Origin: Blastocatellia bacterium
GTDB taxonomy: Bacteria > Acidobacteriota > Blastocatellia > UBA7656 > JADIYM01
Reading direction: 5' to 3'
Assembly: GCA_021463145.1 (NCBI GenBank)
Contig: JAJTWZ010000023.1
Location: forward strand, 1 to 58,304
DNA length: 58,304 nucleotides
A program made the position numbers and the translations under genes. The notes under the pieces are model-generated. The model was not told the origin of the DNA. It searched no databases and saw only the letters and a list, made by a program, of their open reading frames with translations. How positions within the stretch are numbered: position 1 is the first letter of the stretch; each line of letters starts with the position of its first letter. Of this stretch, positions 33,397-41,043 are shown in pieces.

Positions 33397-33405
33397 TGGT
33401 ACCCT
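33397..33405 (+). promoter_or_regulatory. candidate extended -10 promoter of recG
   Basis: TGgTACCCT at 33397-33405, 24 bases before the recG ATG. Weak hexamer with a TG extension and no -35. Confidence 0.3.
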
Positions 33406-33428
33406 GCGCCGGACGAGTTCCGCAGGCT

Positions 33429-35621
33429 ATGGCCAAAGCGCGCACGACCGACAGCGCCGACACGCGATCCGACGTCGAACCCGTTGGACTGGCGACGCTC
33501 GTCGCGTCACTCGACAGGTGCGGAATTCCGCTGCTTGGACCGAAGGTCGCGGCGAAACTTTCCGTCGCAGTCGGAGCCCACGCCGGATGTCGCGCATCGG
33601 AAGCCACGGTCGAAGACCTCCTTGCAGTAGTGCCGCTGCGGTACGAGGACCGTTCGAACCTTCGCCGGATTTCCGATCTCGAGCCCGAATCCGACGCCTC
33701 GATCGACGTCACTGTCGAACTGGCGGGCGGCTATCCGGTAGCCGGCGGGAAGTTCAGGATCTTCGAGATCTCGGGAGTCGACGCAACGGGAAAAATCCGG
33801 GCGTTCTGGTGGAACCAACTCTATCTTGCGAACACCTTCAAGATTGGCACGCGAGCGGTGCTCTTCGGCCACTGGAAGCGGAACCGAAAGGGCGTGCTCG
33901 AGGTCGAGAACCCCGAGTACGAGGTCCTTCCCGCCGACGACAGCGAGTCCGCGACGATCCACACCGGCAGGCGGGTGCCGATCTATCGCAAGTTCGGCGA
34001 GATCCGCACGCGCCAGTTGAGACGGATCATCCACGACGTCCTCGACCGGCTTCCGGATGGCGCCGTGGACGAAACACTTCCGGCGGATCTGGTCCGGTCA
34101 CGGCGGCTCGCCAGCCGCGACAGTGCGTTGAGGCACATTCACTTTCCAGAGGCGGGCGATGATCTTCAACGCTACGCATCCTCGACGAGCAGAGCCCACC
34201 GGCGAATGATCTACGAAGAGTTCTTCTGGGTGGCGCTCGCGCTTTCAGCGCGGCGCAGCGAGCGGGCGGCTCAGCCGAAGGGCCCGTGCTTCGAAGTCGA
34301 TCAGCGCGTTCGCGACGCGGTGCGGGCGATCCTGCCCTTCAAGCCGACGGGTGCCCAGAAGCGCGTCCTTCGAGAAATCGTCGGCGACATGACGAGTTCG
34401 AAGCCTATGAATCGTTTGCTTCAGGGCGACGTAGGCAGTGGAAAGACCATCGTTGCCGTCCAGGCAATGGTCGTCGCAATCGAAAACGGCTATCAGACGG
34501 CACTGATGGTGCCAACGGAACTGCTCGCCGAACAGCACGCCAGAACGATCAAGAAGCTGCTCGCGGCGACCGGATACCGTGTCGAACTGGTGACGGGATC
34601 GATGGCGGCGAAGAGAAAGCGCGAACTGCGCGATGCGCTCGCGTCGGGCGACATCGACCTTGCAGTCGGCACTCACGCGCTCATCCAGAAAGGTGTTGCG
34701 TTTTCGAAGCTCGGTCTCGCGGTCATCGACGAACAGCACAGGTTCGGCGTAGTGCAGCGATCCGAACTCATTCGGCTCGGTCTATCGCCGGATGTGCTCG
34801 TCATGACTGCAACACCGATTCCCCGCTCGCTCGCTATGACGGTCTACGGCGACCTCGACGTCTCGGTGATCGACGAGCTTCCACCTGGCCGTACCGCGGT
34901 CACGACGCGAGTTCGTGGCGAAGACTCGCGCCGGAAGATCTATGCCTTCCTCGACGACGAGATCCGCAGCGGCCGGCAGGTCTACGTGGTGTACCCGCTC
35001 GTACAGGACTCCGAGAAGCTGGACCTGCTCGACGCCACGGCGATGGCCGATCACCTCCAGCGCGAGGTGTTTCCGTCTCTGACGATCGGGCTCGTTCACG
35101 GCAGGATGAAGCCGGAGGCCAAGGACGAAGTAATGCGACGATTCGTCTCTGGAGAGATCGAGATCCTGGTCGCGACGACCGTGATCGAGGTAGGAATGGA
35201 CGTTCCGAATGCGTCGATCATGCTGGTCGAGCACGCCGAGCGCTTCGGTCTCTCGCAACTCCATCAACTTCGTGGGCGTGTCGGCCGCGGATCAGCACAG
35301 TCGTATTGCATCCTGCTCGCCGGCAACAAGAGGACGACCGAGGCCCGCGAGCGGCTGGCGATAATGGAGAAGACCACGGACGGGTTCGTAATCGCCGAAA
35401 AGGATCTGGAACTGCGCGGACCCGGCGAACTGCTCGGGACTCGACAGCACGGCGTTCCCGCTTTCAGGGTCGGCAATCTCGTGCGGGACCGCGAGTTGCT
35501 CGAGGCGGCGCGCACCGACGCCGACCTGCTGCTCGGCCCGCGAAGGCGAACGAAAGAGACTGCGGCGTGCCTCGAGCGGTTGCGACGAATGGCGCGCTTT
35601 CGCCAGGCGGCCGTGGGGTAG
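33429..35621 (+). CDS. recG: ATP-dependent DNA helicase RecG
   Basis: RecG regresses stalled replication forks and acts on branched DNA. The 730-residue product has an N-terminal wedge (OB-fold) domain with IPLLGPKVAAKL and the LAVVPLRYEDRS signature, then SF2 helicase motifs: GDVGSGKT (Walker A, about 333-340), DEQHRFGV, ATPIPRSLAM, LVHGRMKPEAKDEVM and the arginine-finger QLRGRVGRG. The C-terminal region ends in LRRMARF. Length is typical. I chose ATG 33429 (MAKARTTDSADTR); the frame is open 13 codons further up. It diverges from hup and ends in front of a short hairpin. Confidence 0.96.
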   Translation: MAKARTTDSADTRSDVEPVGLATLVASLDRCGIPLLGPKVAAKLSVAVGAHAGCRASEATVEDLLAVVPLRYEDRSNLRRISDLEPESDASIDVTVELAGGYPVAGGKFRIFEISGVDATGKIRAFWWNQLYLANTFKIGTRAVLFGHWKRNRKGVLEVENPEYEVLPADDSESATIHTGRRVPIYRKFGEIRTRQLRRIIHDVLDRLPDGAVDETLPADLVRSRRLASRDSALRHIHFPEAGDDLQRYASSTSRAHRRMIYEEFFWVALALSARRSERAAQPKGPCFEVDQRVRDAVRAILPFKPTGAQKRVLREIVGDMTSSKPMNRLLQGDVGSGKTIVAVQAMVVAIENGYQTALMVPTELLAEQHARTIKKLLAATGYRVELVTGSMAAKRKRELRDALASGDIDLAVGTHALIQKGVAFSKLGLAVIDEQHRFGVVQRSELIRLGLSPDVLVMTATPIPRSLAMTVYGDLDVSVIDELPPGRTAVTTRVRGEDSRRKIYAFLDDEIRSGRQVYVVYPLVQDSEKLDLLDATAMADHLQREVFPSLTIGLVHGRMKPEAKDEVMRRFVSGEIEILVATTVIEVGMDVPNASIMLVEHAERFGLSQLHQLRGRVGRGSAQSYCILLAGNKRTTEARERLAIMEKTTDGFVIAEKDLELRGPGELLGTRQHGVPAFRVGNLVRDRELLEAARTDADLLLGPRRRTKETAACLERLRRMARFRQAAVG

Positions 35622-35645
35622 GAATCTGACCGTTTCCGGAGACGA

Positions 35646-35677
35646 TCAGAGCCAGGAGCTATCGTTCCCGGCTCTGA
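35646..35677. repeat. short family C hairpin between recG and the redoxin gene
   Basis: TCAGAGCC (35646-35653) pairs with GGCTCTGA (35670-35677) and the inside (AGGAGCTATCGTTCC) is related to the family C core. It lies in the 66 bp between two convergent genes and may serve as terminator for both. Confidence 0.65.
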
Positions 35678-35687
35678 CATTCCGGGT

Positions 35688-36329
35688 CTACTTCGCGTAC
35701 TTCACGGAGCAGCCGTACGGCTTGGACTCGGCAACGGTCACGGGCTTGCCGGCCGTGAGCTCCGCGAGCGCCGCATCGACGTAGTTGACTGCCGAGGCGC
35801 CCTTGGCGCCGTTGCTGTCATCATCGATCGCGCCGGCATAAGCGAGCTTTCCACTGGCGTCGATCACGAACATATGTGGCGTAGTCCGTGCATTGTAGCT
35901 GCGTCCGACCGCGCCGGACTGATCGTTGAGAATGGCATACGGCAGCGATCGGTCCGAAATCCATTTCGCATTGGCGGCAGAATCGTGATGGGCGGAGCTG
36001 TTGATGCCGAGCCATACAACCTGGCCGTCGTACTTCTCGGCGAGCCTCTTCATGGTTCCAGCGTCGGCGTGCCGCTTAACGAACGGGCATTCCGGATTCA
36101 CCCACTCGAGCACGACGATCTTTCCAGCGTAGTCGGAAAGGCTCACCGTCTTTCCCGTCGAATCGGGAAGCGAGAAGCCGGGCGCCGCCGCGCCGACCAC
36201 CGCCGATGCGGGCTCGGCCGCCGGAGCGCTCGCGGCCACAACGGCCGACCCCGTCGCAGCCGGACCGCTTGCACAGGCCACGCCGAACACGCCAAATACC
36301 ATCGCCGTCGCTATTGAAAGCGTCTTCAT
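35688..36329 (-). CDS. secreted redoxin (AhpC/TSA-like thioredoxin fold)
   Basis: 213 residues. An N-terminal signal (MKTLSIATAMVFGVFGVACA) could be a lipoprotein signal with an atypical lipobox (GVAC). The redoxin domain (about 45-200) has FSLPDSTGKTVSLSDYAGK, the single-Cys motif WVNPECPFVKRH, LGINSS and the closing PYGCSVKY, which are typical of a family of extracytoplasmic thioredoxin-like proteins. It lacks the CxxC of thioredoxin. It follows the DsbD-like lipoprotein gene by 40 bp, so the pair is probably an operon for reducing or protecting periplasmic thiols. ATG 36329 is preceded by a purine-rich ribosome site. Confidence 0.85.
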   Translation of the reverse strand: MKTLSIATAMVFGVFGVACASGPAATGSAVVAASAPAAEPASAVVGAAAPGFSLPDSTGKTVSLSDYAGKIVVLEWVNPECPFVKRHADAGTMKRLAEKYDGQVVWLGINSSAHHDSAANAKWISDRSLPYAILNDQSGAVGRSYNARTTPHMFVIDASGKLAYAGAIDDDSNGAKGASAVNYVDAALAELTAGKPVTVAESKPYGCSVKYAK

Positions 36330-36369
36330 TGGAAATCTCCTTGGGGAATGCCGGCCGCCAATAGCAGGT

Positions 36370-37227
36370 TCAACCTGCAAGGCGAACCGGCACGGTGATA
36401 CCGCGTCGCGTCCCGCTGGGATCAGTCGCAACCACCAGCGATTCGAGCTCACCAGACAAAAGTTTCTGCCCCGCGAGGACTTTCGCATCGAAGCGAATCG
36501 TCGTCACGCGGGCGCGATGCTCCACGCGCACGTTCGTAACGCTCAGAGCGGCTTCTGGAACCGGAAAGAACTGTACGGAGCGAACCGGCTCGGTCCACTC
36601 GAGCCGGACGGTCAACTCGCCGGCTCGCATGTCTCCTTCGGACTTCACCGTCGCATATCCCTTCTCGAAAGGCAGTTTCTGCCGCCACTCTGCGAAGAGC
36701 GCTTCGTTCGAAACGACGGCTTTGTCAGCCACGGGCAACGACAGTTCCAGAGTCTCGCCGCCCGGAATGCAGACGTCGCGGCACGCCAGCCACGCAGCCT
36801 TCACCGCGATCCTGATCGTGGCGCCATTGGAAAGGTCTGCCGGCGGCCGCACCTCGATCGGAAACACCACGAGGCCGGTGTATCCGTATCCGGCGATGTC
36901 GCCGGGTTGGTTGAATTCGACAGGAAGGGGCCATTGCATCGCGCCGAACGTGAATCCGGCGGGCCCCGATGGCTCGAGCGTGACCGGCAATCCAGAGTCG
37001 CCCGGGTTCTTCCAGTAGACGTGCCACTCGAGCTGCATCTTCAGCCGGACTCCGACGAGAAATGGTTTGCCCGGTTCGATCGCGGAAACGTCCGCAAGCA
37101 GATCCGCTTTCACGGGATGGTCGGCTGTCGCCCGATGCTGGGACTCGACACCCTCCCCTGGCCGGTCCGTCGCCGCGACCCCGCAGGCCGCCAGCACGAA
37201 GAACAGAAGGATGCAGACGCTTCGCAT
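36370..37227 (-). CDS. DsbD/ScsB-like N-terminal domain lipoprotein
   Basis: 285 residues. Signal MRSVCILLFFVLAACG has a lipobox LAAC (Cys15), so this is a membrane-anchored lipoprotein. The rest matches the N-terminal beta-sandwich of DsbD/ScsB (HVYWKNPGDSGLPV, WPLPVEFNQPGDIAGYGY) with a redox pair in AWLACRDVCIPGGE. The transmembrane and C-terminal thioredoxin domains of full DsbD are missing, so electron delivery must come from another protein. It is probably the first gene of an operon with the redoxin. Catalytic partner and substrate are inferred only. Confidence 0.85.
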   Translation of the reverse strand: MRSVCILLFFVLAACGVAATDRPGEGVESQHRATADHPVKADLLADVSAIEPGKPFLVGVRLKMQLEWHVYWKNPGDSGLPVTLEPSGPAGFTFGAMQWPLPVEFNQPGDIAGYGYTGLVVFPIEVRPPADLSNGATIRIAVKAAWLACRDVCIPGGETLELSLPVADKAVVSNEALFAEWRQKLPFEKGYATVKSEGDMRAGELTVRLEWTEPVRSVQFFPVPEAALSVTNVRVEHRARVTTIRFDAKVLAGQKLLSGELESLVVATDPSGTRRGITVPVRLAG

Positions 37228-37314
37228 GAGCGACTGATACGGAAGGCAGAGGCAAAGGTTACTAATGAGGGGAGTCGTGGGGCCTGAATGGGGGGTGGAC
37301 GGATGGAGATGCTG

Positions 37315-37356
37315 TCAATCCCATCCGAAATCCTGTAAATCCTGTCAAATCCTACG
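37315..37356. repeat. half copy of family B repeat
   Basis: TGTCAATCCC, AAATCCTGTAAATCCTGTC and AAATCCTAC units, the same CAGGATT motif as at 11134 and 40940 but without the facing inverted arm. It lies in front of the NMN adenylyltransferase gene. Confidence 0.55.
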
Positions 37357-37377
37357 TTCCGACAGGAGTCCGTTGAC

Positions 37378-37953
37378 GTGATCGAGCCTCTCCCCGGCCG
37401 AGTGGAGCGCATCGCGATGATCGCGCGGTGGAAACCCGTGCACCTCGGACACGCCGCCGTCCTCGAGGCCCTTGCGGATCGCGCGAACCGGGCCATAGTC
37501 GGTATAGGCAGCTCGAACGCATACGATGTCTCGAATCCGTTCACTGCCATAGAGACGGCCTCGATGATCCGGTGCGTCATTGGCGATCGCCCGAATGTCG
37601 GCCTGATCGAAGTCCCGGATCTCGGACACGGACCTCGATGGCGCTCGATGGTTGTCCGTATGCTCGGCCCTCTCGACCTCTTCGTAACGGCGAACGGCTA
37701 CGTTCGAAGCCTGCTCGCGGACGACTACCGCGTAATCCATCCGGTCTGGCTGCTGGATCCGTCGCGTCACATCGCCGTAGACGGGACGATGGTACGGCGA
37801 CGGATGGCACGCGGCGACGATTGGCGCGAGCTCGTTCCACCCCCTGTCGCCCGATTTCTGGATGAACACGGCCTCGTGGAACGCTTCCGGCGCGAGTTCG
37901 GCGCCGCCACCATCGCACTGGAAGACGAAGAAAAGAAATCGGAACGAAGTTAA
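37378..37953 (+). CDS. archaeal-type NMN adenylyltransferase (NadM-like)
   Basis: 191 residues. The nucleotidyltransferase motif ARWKPVHLGH (HxGH at His22-His25), the GIGSSNAYDVSNPFT loop and the second motif VDGTMVRRRMARGDDWRELVP match archaeal NadM, which makes NAD from NMN and ATP, rather than the bacterial NadD. In NadM the second motif is ISxxxxR; here the Ser is changed to Gly-Thr, so activity is likely but should be considered predicted. The start is GTG at 37378 after AGGAG. It stands alone, behind a half copy of the family B repeat. A role in NAD salvage is the simplest reading. Confidence 0.8.
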   Translation: MIEPLPGRVERIAMIARWKPVHLGHAAVLEALADRANRAIVGIGSSNAYDVSNPFTAIETASMIRCVIGDRPNVGLIEVPDLGHGPRWRSMVVRMLGPLDLFVTANGYVRSLLADDYRVIHPVWLLDPSRHIAVDGTMVRRRMARGDDWRELVPPPVARFLDEHGLVERFRREFGAATIALEDEEKKSERS

Positions 37954-38115
37954 TCGTGTTTGTCGTACACTAAGCCAGCAACGTCCGGCGGCGGCAAAAG
38001 GCGCAGGCCGGGCGGCGGGACGGTTTCTGGCGCACTTCGCGGCCTGTAGAATGGGGCCACGGCGTCCGATCCGTTTCGTTCGACACCACGAAAGTCCGTA
38101 ACAAGGAGAATCCCA

Positions 38116-39093
38116 ATGTACAGCTGGTACGACGACACCAGTGACTGGGCGAAGCCCGGAGCCTATGTCTACGATCCCGCCTCGCGCGGCGCACGCGACG
38201 CCGAAGCAGAGCGCGCCAGGGCATCCGGCCCCCGAACCTACACTGCGACTTCGGGCCCGGACTCCCAGCGGGTCGACCCCAAGAAGCGCGTTCATTCCGC
38301 CTCGAAGAACCCCATAGTCATCGCCGTCGACGTTACGGGATCCATGCAACGCTGGCCGTTCGAGATCTTCGACCGGCTACCGTTGCTCTTCAACACACTT
38401 TCCAGCTATCGGCCGGATCTGGAGATCTGCTTCTGCGCGATCGGAGACGCCTGTTGCGATTCCTGGCCGCTTCAGACGACCGAGTTCGCCCGTGGATTCG
38501 ACCTCGAGACCCATCTCAAGGCGATCTACGGCGAGGGCGGAGGAGGCGACGAGCCCGAGAGCTACGGACTCTTCGCGCACTGGATGGACACGCACGTCAG
38601 CGTGCCTAACGCCACGAAACCATTCCTGATCGTCTTCGGCGACGCGACGATGCACCCGACGGCGCCGGCCAGCCAGATCAAGCACTTCCTTGGCGACGCC
38701 TGGCAGGGCGAGGTGGATTCGATCGACGCCTGGCAGCGAGTTGCCGCGAAGTGGAACACGTGGTTCCTGAGGCGGCCGGGAGGAAGAGCGGATGACGCCG
38801 TCGGCAGGCAATGGGCCAGTGCAGTCGGCAAGCAGCAGGTCGTTCAGATCGACGACGAACAGCGCGCCGTGGACTACGCGATGGGGCTGGTCGCGCGGTC
38901 GTGGGGACATTTTGGCGACTTCAAGGAGAACATGCTCGCCCGGCAGGACGCTGACAAGGTGACGGAACTCGAAGGACGGCTCGCCGAAGTGTCGCCGCGG
39001 TTGCTCGTCTGTCCAAGTTGCGGTGCGACCATTCCGCCGGAAGCGCGCGGGCGCTTTTCCTGCGGCTACTGCAAGTCGACTCTGGAGCTTTAG
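38116..39093 (+). CDS. vWA-domain protein with C-terminal zinc ribbon
   Basis: 325 residues, no signal peptide. A short N-terminal segment with YDDTSDWAKPGAYVYDP leads to a von Willebrand A domain (about 65-270) with a MIDAS motif DVTGS (Asp72, Thr74, Ser76) and GGGGDEPE (141-148), the combination seen in VwkA/alpha-kinase-type vWA domains. The C-terminus has four cysteines (Cys299, Cys302, Cys316, Cys319) as CPSCG and CGYC, a zinc ribbon. The AAGGAG ribosome site before ATG 38116 is strong. It is the first gene of a tight operon: the stop is 2 bp from the next start. A scaffold or metal-dependent binder is plausible; the role is unknown. Confidence 0.88.
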   Translation: MYSWYDDTSDWAKPGAYVYDPASRGARDAEAERARASGPRTYTATSGPDSQRVDPKKRVHSASKNPIVIAVDVTGSMQRWPFEIFDRLPLLFNTLSSYRPDLEICFCAIGDACCDSWPLQTTEFARGFDLETHLKAIYGEGGGGDEPESYGLFAHWMDTHVSVPNATKPFLIVFGDATMHPTAPASQIKHFLGDAWQGEVDSIDAWQRVAAKWNTWFLRRPGGRADDAVGRQWASAVGKQQVVQIDDEQRAVDYAMGLVARSWGHFGDFKENMLARQDADKVTELEGRLAEVSPRLLVCPSCGATIPPEARGRFSCGYCKSTLEL

Positions 39094-39095
39094 CG

Positions 39096-39998
39096 ATGCA
39101 CGGCGTGCGCGCCATCGTCACCGTTCCGCCATACGCGACTTTCATCGACGACGTCGCGCGGCATCCGGTCGTTGGCGGACTGCGGCTCAACACTGTGATG
39201 CCGGTCAAAGGGCCGCTCGACGCTGTGCTCGAGCGGCTCGCAGCGCACGGTCAGCCGCTCTGGGTCGACCTGAAAGGACGGCAGCTGCGCGTCGTGGATG
39301 CCGCCGTTCCTCCGTTCACGTCCGTGCGGCTGAGTCATCGCATCGATGTGACGACTCCGGCGGATGCCTTTTTCTCGGATGGACGCGAGTACGCGCGCAT
39401 CGTCGAGATCGACGGCGACCGGCTGATCCTCGACGAGAGTCCCCGCCGCGTGGTGGGACCGGGCGAGTCCGTGAACATAGTCGCGGACGACCTGCGGATC
39501 GAGGGCACTCTCACCGATACCGATCGCTCGTATCTGGACGCAATGAGTCGCGCCGGCCTTCGCGACGTGATGCTCTCGTTCGTCGAGTCGCCAGGCGACG
39601 TCGCGGAGGTGCGCGAGATCCTTCCCGACGCCAACGTCGTGCTGAAAATCGAAAGCCGGCCCGGTCTCGGATACGTCGCCCGGCACGGCGCCACCCACGG
39701 ACGGCTCATGGCTGCGCGCGGCGACCTGTACGTCGAGGTCGTACAGCCGCACCGGATAATCGCCGCGATGCGCGAGATAGTCCGGGCCGATCCGGACGCA
39801 ATCGTCGCAAGCCGAATCCTCTCTTCCCTGGCTGTCGACCCGGTGCCGCTTGCGTCTGACATCGGCGACGTTGCGTTCTGTCTCGAGATCGGATATCGGA
39901 CGTTCCTGTTCGGCGACGAAGTATGCCAGCGGCGCGACACCATTCTTCCCGCGCTGAATCTGTTCTCGGAGATAGCGCAAGCGAGTTCACTGCCATGA
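39096..39998 (+). CDS. pyruvate-kinase-like protein without C-domain
   Basis: 300 residues, clearly related to pyruvate kinase but shorter (PykF 470). The alpha/beta-barrel is complete: GVRAIVTVPPYATFID and GLRLNTV (Arg30, Asn32), LWVDLKGRQLR, the shortened B-domain, LTDTDRSYLDAMSRAGLRDV, the metal-site LKIES (Lys184, Glu186) and MAARGD (Asp210), then DVAFCLEIGYRTFLFGDEV. The Lys-Asp spacing of 26 equals that in PykF (220 to 246). Changes: RLNFSHG is RLNTVMP, DTKGPEIR is DLKGRQLR and the ITATQ Thr-region is VASRI. The allosteric C-domain is absent. It lies 2 bp after the vWA gene and overlaps the amidohydrolase start by 4 bp. It may act on another substrate. Confidence 0.85.
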   Translation: MHGVRAIVTVPPYATFIDDVARHPVVGGLRLNTVMPVKGPLDAVLERLAAHGQPLWVDLKGRQLRVVDAAVPPFTSVRLSHRIDVTTPADAFFSDGREYARIVEIDGDRLILDESPRRVVGPGESVNIVADDLRIEGTLTDTDRSYLDAMSRAGLRDVMLSFVESPGDVAEVREILPDANVVLKIESRPGLGYVARHGATHGRLMAARGDLYVEVVQPHRIIAAMREIVRADPDAIVASRILSSLAVDPVPLASDIGDVAFCLEIGYRTFLFGDEVCQRRDTILPALNLFSEIAQASSLP

Positions 39999-40942
39999 AA
40001 CAGACCACCTACGGCGAAATCGAGGTGTGCGACGCTCACGTTCATTTCTTTTCGCACCATTTCTTCGAGAAGCTGGCGGGCCTGGCGCCGTCCACTCGCG
40101 GCACACCCGATCCCGTCGAGGCCGCGTGCCAGGTAACGGGCTTCGACCCGCCCGGAACCGACCCGGCGTTCCTCGCCGACCGCTGGCTGGCCGAACTCGA
40201 TCTCGCCGGGGTTTCGCGGGCGATGCTCATCGCCAGCGTTCCGGGCGACGAGGCGTCGGTCGCCGCTGCTGTCTGGCGGCATCCGGACCGTTTCGTCGGC
40301 GCGTTCATGGTCGACCCGACGCACGACGACACCGAAGCTCGGGTGCGCAGAGCATTCGACGAACTGGGGCTTGGCGTCGCCTGCCTCTTTCCGTCGATGC
40401 ATCACTTCAGCATCGCGGAGTCGGACGGCGTCCGCGCCGTTGCGGCGCTAGCCGCGGAGCGGCCCGGTCGCGCCGTCTTCACTCATTTCGGGGCCCTGTC
40501 GGTTGGAATCCGCAGCAAGCTCGGATTGCCGAGCCCGTTCGACATGCGGCGTTCGAACCCGTTCGATCTCCATCCAGTTGCCGGCGAGTTCGCGTCGACG
40601 ACCTTCATCGTTCCGCACTTCGGCGCGGGCATGTTTCGCGAAACTCTCATGGTCGCGGAGTTGTGCCCGAACGTCATGATCGACACTTCGTCGAGCAACA
40701 GGTGGATGCGCTACGTTTCGCCACCGGCCGATCTGGCCAGTGTCTTCCGTCAGACCATAGCGGTGGCCGGCGCGTCGCGACTGTTGTTCGGGAGCGATTC
40801 GTCGTTTTTCCCGCGCGGGTGGAACGGCACGGTCTTCGACGCACAGATCGAAGCGCTCGCCGACGCCGGCGCATCGGCGGACGACGCCCGCGCCGTCCTC
40901 GGCGGCAACTTCGGGCGTCTGTTTGGAGAACAGGAGAGCTGA
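39995..40942 (+). CDS. amidohydrolase family 2 protein
   Basis: 315 residues. Amidohydro_2 (ACMSD/TIM-barrel) hydrolase or decarboxylase: the metal motif DAHVH (His15, His17), further His164 in FTHFGAL and His208 in IVPHFGAG, and Asp268 in LLFGSDSSFF, all as in the family. It lacks the Lys carboxylation region of some relatives; one divalent metal is expected. Substrates of this family are small carboxylated or aromatic compounds; I cannot tell which. The ATG overlaps the stop of the pyruvate-kinase-like gene by four bases (ATGA), so it belongs to the same operon. The stop lies within the left arm of the family B repeat. Confidence 0.88.
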   Translation: MKQTTYGEIEVCDAHVHFFSHHFFEKLAGLAPSTRGTPDPVEAACQVTGFDPPGTDPAFLADRWLAELDLAGVSRAMLIASVPGDEASVAAAVWRHPDRFVGAFMVDPTHDDTEARVRRAFDELGLGVACLFPSMHHFSIAESDGVRAVAALAAERPGRAVFTHFGALSVGIRSKLGLPSPFDMRRSNPFDLHPVAGEFASTTFIVPHFGAGMFRETLMVAELCPNVMIDTSSSNRWMRYVSPPADLASVFRQTIAVAGASRLLFGSDSSFFPRGWNGTVFDAQIEALADAGASADDARAVLGGNFGRLFGEQES

Positions 40943-41031
40943 CAGGATTACAGGATTTTCAGGATTGACAGGATTCTTCTCGGCATTGATTCGAGATAAT
41001 CCTGTGAATCCTGAAAATCCTGTAATCCTGT
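40940..41031. repeat. family B inverted repeat (second copy)
   Basis: Arms 40940-40974 and 40997-41031 are complementary with one mismatch and almost identical to those at 11134-11268, with a 22 bp spacer here. It fills the space between the convergent amidohydrolase and hutU genes, and the amidohydrolase stop codon lies in its first bases. It could act as a bidirectional terminator. Confidence 0.85.
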
Positions 41032-41043
41032 CTACTCTCCTGT

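Noticed and set aside
39995-40942. imidazolonepropionase (hutI), because it is near hutU
   Set aside because: The protein belongs to amidohydrolase family 2 (315 residues, DAHVH motif) and lacks the HutI signature; it is on the opposite strand from hutU and in another operon.
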